Positions 15,655 through 22,712 of a DNA stretch of 22,712 nt are shown in pieces. The stretch is from Candidatus Epulonipiscium sp. Its GTDB lineage: Bacteria > Bacillota_A > Clostridia > Lachnospirales > Cellulosilyticaceae. The stretch is taken from assembly GCA_012841565.1 (NCBI GenBank), contig DUUM01000279.1:1-22712 (forward strand), written 5' to 3'. Made by a program: the position numbers and the translations under genes. The notes beneath the pieces were generated by a model. The model saw only the letters and a list, made by a program, of their open reading frames with translations. It was not told the DNA's origin and did not search any database. Position 1 is the first letter of the stretch. Every line of letters begins with the position of its first letter.

Positions 15655-16728
15655 ATGTATATTCGGGAATTATCATTGCAAAATTTCCGCAATTACAATT
15701 ATCTAAATCTAGTACTCCATCCGGGTATTAATGTTTTTGTAGGAGATAATGCGCAAGGAAAGACTAATGTACTAGAAGCAATTTACCTATGTGCTACTGC
15801 AAGATCCCATCGAACTAACCAGGAAAAAGAGGTTATTGCGTGGGATGAAACAGAGGCACATATTAGATTAGATATAAAGAAAAGGCATATTGAAGATCAA
15901 ATAGATTTTCATATGGATAGAAAAGGAAAAGGGGTAGCCATTAATCGTATTCCTATTAGAAGACTAGGAGAATTACTTGGTGTACTCAATGTGGTTATGT
16001 TTTCTCCAGAAGATTTACAGATGATTAAAAGAGGTCCAGGTGAGCGGAGGCGTTTTATTGACATTGAATTATGCCAAATAGATCGTATGTATTATTATGG
16101 CCTTCAGCAGTATCATAAAGTCTTAAAACAACGTAATAATCTACTAAAAAGTTTTGAACATACAAGTGATGCCCAAAACCTATTAGAAGTTTGGGATACT
16201 CAGATTGTAGAATATGGTACTAATGTTATTAATAAAAGAATTAATTTTGTTGATAAATTGGAAAAAATAGCACAAGAAATTCACTTTAACATATCTGGAG
16301 ATAAAGAAAAACTAGAGATACGATATGACCCAAGCGTAAATGTGGCGCAATACGAAACGAAACTATCTGCTAACCATAAGCGGGATATTTTTAGAAGATC
16401 CACATCTTTAGGACCTCATAGAGATGATCTAGTTTTTTTAATAAATGAGATGGATGTACGTACTTACGGATCCCAAGGGCAACAACGTACTGTCGTACTA
16501 TCAATAAAATTGGCGCAACTTAGGATGATACAAGAAATATTAGGTGAACAGCCAGTTTTATTATTAGACGATGTTCTTTCTGAACTTGACTATCATCGTC
16601 AGCAATTCTTATTTGCACATACGCAAAATATCCAAACACTTATAACATGTACTGGAATAGAAGAAAGTGTATGGAATTCTCAAAGTATTGGAAAACTATT
16701 CAAAGTAAATAAAGGAACTATTCGTTAG
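15655..16728 (+). CDS. recF: DNA replication and repair protein RecF
   Basis: SMC-like ATPase that, with RecO and RecR, helps load RecA at gaps. The 357-residue product has Walker A GDNAQGKT (30-37), the LGPHRDDL block (252-259), the ABC signature YGSQGQQRT (271-279) and Walker B LLLDDVLSELD (302-312). These are in the expected order and at normal length. TGGAGG lies 6 bases before the ATG. It is the last gene of the dnaA-dnaN-yaaA-recF group. Unlike B. subtilis, no yaaB/remB-type gene stands between recF and gyrB. Confidence 0.97.
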   Translation: MYIRELSLQNFRNYNYLNLVLHPGINVFVGDNAQGKTNVLEAIYLCATARSHRTNQEKEVIAWDETEAHIRLDIKKRHIEDQIDFHMDRKGKGVAINRIPIRRLGELLGVLNVVMFSPEDLQMIKRGPGERRRFIDIELCQIDRMYYYGLQQYHKVLKQRNNLLKSFEHTSDAQNLLEVWDTQIVEYGTNVINKRINFVDKLEKIAQEIHFNISGDKEKLEIRYDPSVNVAQYETKLSANHKRDIFRRSTSLGPHRDDLVFLINEMDVRTYGSQGQQRTVVLSIKLAQLRMIQEILGEQPVLLLDDVLSELDYHRQQFLFAHTQNIQTLITCTGIEESVWNSQSIGKLFKVNKGTIR

Positions 16729-16733
16729 ATTTC

Positions 16734-16762
16734 TTGTAAGAAGTTTTTTTTTGATATATAAT
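16734..16762 (+). promoter_or_regulatory. Probable gyrB promoter
   Basis: -35 TTGTAA (16734-16739), a 17-base spacer and a perfect -10 TATAAT (16757-16762), beginning just after the recF stop. The predicted leader of about 68 bases holds an AU-rich 7-bp hairpin (16789-16805) followed by TCTTTTT, which could be an attenuator but is weak. Confidence 0.6.
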
Positions 16763-16818
16763 ATAACTTGAAATGTTGTATCTATGGGCTATTTAATATA
16801 AATAGTCTTTTTAAATAA

Positions 16819-18738
<1,920 letters not shown>

Positions 18739-18763
18739 AATACGAGTAGGAGGAGGATAAAAA

Positions 18764-21283
18764 GTGGAAAATAATGAAGATAACATAATTACGGATAGAA
18801 TTATAACTGTGGATATAGAAAAAGAGATGAAAACTTCATATATAGATTATGCTATGAGTGTTATTATATCCCGTGCTTTACCAGATGTAAGAGACGGGCT
18901 AAAGCCGGTACATCGTAGAATTCTATATGCTATGAGTGAATTGAATTTAGTTGCAAGTAAGTCTTATAGAAAATCAGCACGTATTGTCGGGGATACCATG
19001 GGTAAGTACCACCCACATGGAGACTCATCTATTTACGGTGCTATGGTTCGTATGGCTCAAGATTTCTCTACTAGATATCCATTAGTAGATGGGCATGGTA
19101 ACTTTGGGTCTGTGGACGGTGATAGTGCAGCAGCTATGCGTTACACTGAAGCAAGACTTGCAAAAATATCAATGAGTATGCTTGAGGATATAGATAAAAA
19201 TACTGTAGATTTTAAGCCTAACTTTGATGAATCCCTAAAAGAACCAGAAGTTTTGCCATCTCACTTTCCAAATTTACTTGTAAATGGTTCTTCAGGTATA
19301 GCTGTTGGTATGGCAACTAATATACCGCCACATAACTTAGCAGAAGTTGTAGATGCTGTTGTTCTTATGCTTGACAACGCTACAGGTAATAATGAAGAGC
19401 ACGAAGAAAGAGAAACAAGTATAGATGACTTAATTAGACTTATCAAAGGCCCAGATTTCCCAACGGGTGCAACAATACATGGTAGATATGGTATTGATAA
19501 AGCATATCGTACAGGCAGAGGAAAAGTTAAAGTTAAAGCAGTAGCAGAAATAGAAGAAATGAAAAATGGTAAACATAAAATTATTGTTACAGAAATACCT
19601 TACCAAGTGAATAAAGCTAGGTTAATAGAAAAAATAGCAGAGCACGTAAAAGACAAAAAAATAGAAGGTATTACAGATCTTCGTGATGAGTCAGATCGTA
19701 CGGGAATGCGTATTGTAATAGAACTTAGAAGAGATGTAAATCCAAATGTTGTTTTAAACCAACTTTACAAATATACTCAGATGCAAGAAACCTTTGGTAT
19801 TAACTTACTAGCGCTGGTTAATAAAGAACCAAAGACACTTAATTTAAAGCAAATACTAGTTCACTATATTGATCATCAAAAAGAAATTGTAACAAGAAGA
19901 ACTAATTTTGATTTAGAAAAAGCGCAAAAAAGAGCTCATATTTTAGAAGGTTTGCGTAAAGCGCTCGATAAAATTGACTTAGTTATAAAATTAATTAGAT
20001 CCTCTGCAAATGCTCAAGAGGCTAAAGAAAAGTTAATCGAAAATATTGACTTAAGTGATGAACAAGCACAGGCTATTGTAGATATGAGATTAAGAGCTTT
20101 AACAGGTTTAGAGCGAGAAAAAATAGAAAAAGAATATGCTGAACTTATGGAACTCATTAAATACCTAGCAAGCATCCTAGAGAGTGAAGATGTTCTAAGT
20201 AATGTCATTAGGGAAGAAATAATTGAAGTAAAACGCAAATATGCAGATGAACGTAGGACTAATATTGTTCAAGATGACAGTGATTACGATATAGAAGACC
20301 TTATTGAAGAACAATTAGATGTCATTACCATTACCCATTTTGGATATATTAAGCGTATGGCACTTGATATGTACAAACAACAACATAGAGGTGGAAGAGG
20401 AATTATTGGAATCAATACAATAGAAGATGATTTTATAGAAAACCTCTTTGTAACGAGTAGTCATAATTATATTATGTTCTTTACTAATAAGGGTAAAGCT
20501 TACCGCATAAAAGCTTATGAAATAAGTGAATCAAGCCGAACAGCAAGAGGTACAGCCATTATAAACTTACTTGAGCTTGATCAAGATGAAAAGGTAACAG
20601 CAGTATTCCCAATTAAAGAATATGATGAGGACCTATTCTTAACCATGGTTACAAAGAATGGAATGATAAAAAAGACAAGCTTAACAGATTTCCAAAACAT
20701 CAGAAAAGGCGGCCTGATTGCTTTAGGTTTAAGGGATGAAGATGAGCTTATGGGTGTATATGTAACAAAAGATACGGATCATATTTTACTAGGTACCCGA
20801 AAAGGGAAAGGTATTATGTTTGCCACTAGTGAAGTTAGACCTATGGGAAGAACAGCTATGGGTGTTCGTAGTATAAGACTTCTGGACGATGAAGTAGTAG
20901 GTGCAACCGTTCCAATAGAAGGAGAGCAAATATTAATTGCTTCAGAAAAAGGACTTGGAAAACGCACATTGGTTGAAGAGTTTAGGGCCCAAAGGCGTGG
21001 TGGTATGGGACTTAAAATTGCTACTTTAACAGATAGAACTGGAGATATAGTAGGCATCACATCTGTACATGAAGATGAAGAATTACTACTGATTACATCA
21101 GAAGGCGTTATTATACGTATTAATGTATCTCAAATATCTACACTTGGAAGATATGCCCAAGGGGTTAAACTTGTTAATGTGCATGATGGCGTACAAGTTG
21201 TATGTATAGCAAAGGTAGCTGAGGATTTAGCTGAACAAGAAGAAGTATCCTTATCTGAATCAGAAGATAGCTTGATAGATTAA
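18764..21283 (+). CDS. gyrA: DNA gyrase subunit A
   Basis: DNA-cleaving subunit of gyrase. The 839-residue product starts with GTG at 18764 after AGGAGGAGG. It shows the winged-helix region with [19 protein letters not shown] (81-99, quinolone-determining region), the catalytic tyrosine at Tyr127 in [10 protein letters not shown], a coiled-coil gate, and six C-terminal beta-pinwheel blades. The GyrA box is present as QHRGGRG, which separates it from ParC; a related QRRGGMG occurs in a later blade. The C-terminus is acidic ([17 protein letters not shown]). Position 92, equivalent to E. coli Asp87, is Gly; Ser88 (equivalent to Ser83) is kept. A strong terminator follows 18 bases after the stop. 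Confidence 0.98.
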   Translation: MENNEDNIITDRIITVDIEKEMKTSYIDYAMSVIISRALPDVRDGLKPVHRRILYAMSELNLVASKSYRKSARIVGDTMGKYHPHGDSSIYGAMVRMAQDFSTRYPLVDGHGNFGSVDGDSAAAMRYTEARLAKISMSMLEDIDKNTVDFKPNFDESLKEPEVLPSHFPNLLVNGSSGIAVGMATNIPPHNLAEVVDAVVLMLDNATGNNEEHEERETSIDDLIRLIKGPDFPTGATIHGRYGIDKAYRTGRGKVKVKAVAEIEEMKNGKHKIIVTEIPYQVNKARLIEKIAEHVKDKKIEGITDLRDESDRTGMRIVIELRRDVNPNVVLNQLYKYTQMQETFGINLLALVNKEPKTLNLKQILVHYIDHQKEIVTRRTNFDLEKAQKRAHILEGLRKALDKIDLVIKLIRSSANAQEAKEKLIENIDLSDEQAQAIVDMRLRALTGLEREKIEKEYAELMELIKYLASILESEDVLSNVIREEIIEVKRKYADERRTNIVQDDSDYDIEDLIEEQLDVITITHFGYIKRMALDMYKQQHRGGRGIIGINTIEDDFIENLFVTSSHNYIMFFTNKGKAYRIKAYEISESSRTARGTAIINLLELDQDEKVTAVFPIKEYDEDLFLTMVTKNGMIKKTSLTDFQNIRKGGLIALGLRDEDELMGVYVTKDTDHILLGTRKGKGIMFATSEVRPMGRTAMGVRSIRLLDDEVVGATVPIEGEQILIASEKGLGKRTLVEEFRAQRRGGMGLKIATLTDRTGDIVGITSVHEDEELLLITSEGVIIRINVSQISTLGRYAQGVKLVNVHDGVQVVCIAKVAEDLAEQEEVSLSESEDSLID

Positions 21284-21301
21284 TTGCATTAGTAGTATAC
21301 T

Positions 21302-21336
21302 AAAAAGGCTAAGACATTTAATGTCTTAGCCTTTTT
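21302..21336 (+). terminator. Strong Rho-independent terminator after gyrA
   Basis: Perfect 16-bp stem (21302-21317 with 21321-21336) around a 3-base loop TTA; the 3' arm ends in TTTTT and the 5' arm begins AAAAA, so it could act in both directions. It ends the gyrB-gyrA transcript. Confidence 0.92.
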
Positions 21337-21363
21337 GACTAGATATTATAAATTATCTATGAG
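21335..21363 (+). promoter_or_regulatory. Possible promoter of the nucleoside phosphorylase gene
   Basis: -35 TTGACT (21335-21340), overlapping the end of the gyrA terminator, a 17-base spacer, and a weaker -10 TATGAG (21358-21363). The predicted start site would be only about 8 bases before the ribosome binding site. Nearby TATTAT and TATAAA are alternatives. Confidence 0.4.
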
Positions 21364-21390
21364 TAATAATATAAAAGAAAGGAAGATAGT

Positions 21391-22203
21391 ATGAAAACAA
21401 AAGTAGAAAAGGCAATGAATTTTATAAAAAATAAAATTAGTATTGAGCCAGAAATAGGTTTAATATTAGGGTCTGGATTAGGATCCTTAGGTGATGAGCT
21501 AGAAAATGCAACGATTATTGACTACAAAGAAATTCCGTATTTTCCTGAATCTACAGTGGAGGGTCATCAAGGACGTCTTATAATAGGCACATTAGAAGGT
21601 AAACAGGTAATGGCCATGCAAGGAAGATTCCATTACTATGAGGGATACTCATTGGAAGAAGTAACTTTTCCAGTTCGGGTCATGAAAGCATTAGGAATTG
21701 ATAAGTTAATTGTTACCAATGCGGCAGGTGGACTTCGACCTGACTTGGTTCCAGGTAGCTTAATGTTAATTACAGACCATATTAATATTATGATTCCCAA
21801 TCCCCTGATTGGACCTAATGATACATTTTTTGGTGTAAGATTTCCAGATATGTCACAAGCATATAATGAAGAACTTATTTCCATCGCTAAAGAAGTTGCT
21901 GTAAAAGAAACTATAAAAGTAAGTGAAGGAATATATACGCCTATATCAGGTCCTTCATATTGTACGAAAGCAGAGCTTAGGATGTTAATTAATCTAGGAG
22001 CAGATGCCGTAGGAATGAGTACAGCACCAGAAGTTATAGTCGCTAATCATGGCGGAATGAAGGTACTTGGCATTTCCTGTATTACAGATAGTGCTAATCC
22101 TGATATTATGCATGCACCTAATCATGAGGAAATAGTAAAAGTTGCAAATGAAACAAAACCTAGGTTTATTAGGCTTGTTAGAGGTGTTGTTAGAAGGATA
22201 TAG
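21391..22203 (+). CDS. Purine nucleoside phosphorylase (trimeric PNP/MTAP family)
   Basis: Phosphorolysis of purine nucleosides to free base and ribose-1-phosphate in purine salvage. The 270-residue product has the family landmarks: LILGSGLG (25-31, phosphate-binding Ser28), MQGRFHYYEG (76-85; Arg79 and His81), VTNAAGGL (108-115), GMSTAPEV (208-215) and NHEE (244-247, His245). Two purine-contact residues differ from the usual enzyme. The common GPSFET reads GPSYCT, so the position of human Glu201 is Cys191, and the position of human Asn243 is Asp233 (CITDSA). An Asp there is found in methylthioadenosine phosphorylases and favours 6-aminopurines, so substrate choice may differ from the guanosine/inosine type; no symbol is given for this reason. 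AAAGGAAG precedes the ATG. A hairpin overlaps the stop codon. Confidence 0.88.
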   Translation: MKTKVEKAMNFIKNKISIEPEIGLILGSGLGSLGDELENATIIDYKEIPYFPESTVEGHQGRLIIGTLEGKQVMAMQGRFHYYEGYSLEEVTFPVRVMKALGIDKLIVTNAAGGLRPDLVPGSLMLITDHINIMIPNPLIGPNDTFFGVRFPDMSQAYNEELISIAKEVAVKETIKVSEGIYTPISGPSYCTKAELRMLINLGADAVGMSTAPEVIVANHGGMKVLGISCITDSANPDIMHAPNHEEIVKVANETKPRFIRLVRGVVRRI

Positions 22204-22223
22204 ATTGGGGTAACTCCCAATCT
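22202..22223 (+). terminator. Probable terminator after the nucleoside phosphorylase gene
   Basis: AGATTGGG pairs with CCCAATCT (22202-22209 with 22216-22223) around a 6-base loop, overlapping the stop codon. The following stretch (TAAGTTATTTG) is only moderately U-rich, so termination may be partial. Confidence 0.55.
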
Positions 22224-22244
22224 TAAGTTATTTGATAAAAGTAG

Positions 22245-22273
22245 TTGACACGGACAAGACTCTCTGATAGAAT
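22245..22273 (+). promoter_or_regulatory. Strong promoter upstream of tRNA-Ser
   Basis: Perfect -35 TTGACA (22245-22250), 17-base spacer and -10 TAGAAT (22268-22273, five of six). The predicted start is near 22280, about 90 bases before the tRNA. It could drive the tRNA alone or the tRNA plus the rRNA operon, since no terminator is seen after the tRNA. Confidence 0.85.
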
Positions 22274-22370
22274 AATGTTTGCGTCTGAGAAACAAAGAAG
22301 TACAAAATATATATAGACTTAGACAAATGCAACTTTGATTAGCAGATTTAATTAGATGCAGCTTTAATTC

Positions 22371-22461
22371 GGAGAAGTACTCAAGTGGCTTAAGAGGTGC
22401 CCCTGCTAAGGGTATAGATCGGGTAACCGGTGCGAGGGTTCAAATCCCTCCTTCTCCGCCA
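22371..22461 (+). tRNA. tRNA-Ser (anticodon GCU)
   Basis: A 91-base class II tRNA. Acceptor GGAGAAG (22371-22377) pairs with CTTCTCC (22451-22457); discriminator G and an encoded CCA follow (22459-22461). The D stem is CTC/GAG, the anticodon GCT is at 22405-22407 in the loop CTGCTAA, and a long variable arm contains CGG/CCG. The T arm is GAGGG-TTCAAAT-CCCTC. It reads AGC and AGU codons. The long variable arm confirms serine identity. Confidence 0.96.
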
Positions 22462-22504
22462 ATATTTACTCCTAATATAAAAATAAAAACTTTTAAAAAA
22501 AGTA

Positions 22505-22533
22505 TTGACAAGTTATATTGGATAGAGTAATAT
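22505..22533 (+). promoter_or_regulatory. Probable rRNA operon promoter
   Basis: Perfect -35 TTGACA (22505-22510), a 17-base spacer and -10 TAATAT (22528-22533); a TATAGT three bases further is an alternative. It lies just after the tRNA and upstream of the structured rRNA leader. Confidence 0.7.
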
Positions 22534-22540
22534 AGTATAA

Positions 22541-22712
22541 GTCGTCACTTAAACAAGAAACGACATAAAAACAGAAAAAATGAAAAAACTTGAACTTTGA
22601 AAACAAAATAGCAACAGCAAGAATTCGGTCTGTCAACTTAAGCTTTGGGGCTTTAACGAGACGACCAACACATGAAATCAATTCTTAAAAGAAACAAACT
22701 TGAGAGAGCAAT
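22541..22712 (+). other. Leader of an rRNA operon (16S gene expected just beyond the edge)
   Basis: Non-coding leader. It contains a short hairpin (22541-22545 with 22560-22564) and the sequence CTTTGAAAACAAAATAG (about 22595-22611), which resembles the boxA-like antitermination region of clostridial pre-rRNA. A nested structure follows: outer stem 22619-22625 with 22680-22686, middle stem 22627-22634 with 22660-22666 (one bulged U), inner stem 22638-22643 with 22650-22656. The sequence ends TTGAGAGAGCAAT, before any recognisable 16S 5' end, so the 16S gene itself is not in the window. That this is a 16S leader is inferred from its place after gyrA and from these features. Confidence 0.6.

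Noticed and set aside
16789..16812. Hairpin plus T-run in the gyrB leader as a terminator
   Set aside because: The stem is nearly all A-U pairs with a 3-base loop; too weak to call beyond a possible attenuator.
22327..22371. Imperfect direct repeat ATGCAACTTTGATTAG / ATGCAGCTTTAATTCG upstream of the tRNA
   Set aside because: Thirteen of sixteen identities over AT-rich DNA with one copy running into the tRNA; no clear attachment-site or regulatory logic.

Overview
This window is the chromosomal replication origin of a low-GC, Gram-positive bacterium, most likely a member of the Clostridia. The gene order around oriC is the classical Firmicute one. To the left, on the minus strand and reading away from the origin: rpmH-rnpA-yidD-yidC-jag, then mnmE-mnmG-rsmG-noc. 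To the right, on the plus strand: dnaA-dnaN-yaaA-recF-gyrB-gyrA. Nothing here names the species. All protein genes are transcribed away from the origin, co-directional with the replication forks.

Left arm (positions 1-12036, all minus strand). The arm begins at the origin with ribosomal protein L34, RNase P protein, YidD, the YidC insertase and the RNA-binding protein Jag/KhpB, ending in a strong terminator. A second block carries tRNA-modification genes (mnmE, mnmG), the 16S methyltransferase rsmG, a Noc-type ParB homologue and a FolT-like ECF transporter S component, again closed by a terminator. A third block holds argS and a diacylglycerol-kinase-family lipid kinase. It is followed by an unusual GC-richer non-coding stretch with a very long hairpin, a terminator, a consensus parS site, a promoter and the start of parA, which runs off the left edge.

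Origin (about 12160-12661 and 14009-14297). DnaA boxes lie both upstream of dnaA and between dnaA and dnaN, giving a bipartite origin as in Bacillus subtilis. The downstream half has a DnaA-trio-like repeat (CTA TTA CTA CTA CGA CTA) after a GC-rich spacer, leading into an AT-rich stretch, which is the likely unwinding site.

Right arm (12662-22712, plus strand). dnaA, dnaN, yaaA and recF are closely spaced. gyrB has its own promoter and gyrA follows, ending in a 16-bp-stem terminator. A purine nucleoside phosphorylase with altered purine-binding residues follows. Then come a strong promoter, tRNA-Ser(GCU), a second promoter and the structured leader of an rRNA operon whose 16S gene should begin just past the right edge.

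Most of the window is core replication, segregation and translation machinery. The points worth following are: a Noc-type protein that lacks the membrane-targeting N-terminus, together with a near-consensus Noc site inside mnmE; the hairpin element and possible alternative terminator pairing downstream of the lipid kinase; the DnaA-trio; the Gly at the fluoroquinolone-determining position of GyrA; and the Cys/Asp substitutions in the nucleoside phosphorylase. No CRISPR array, insertion sequence or prophage was seen.
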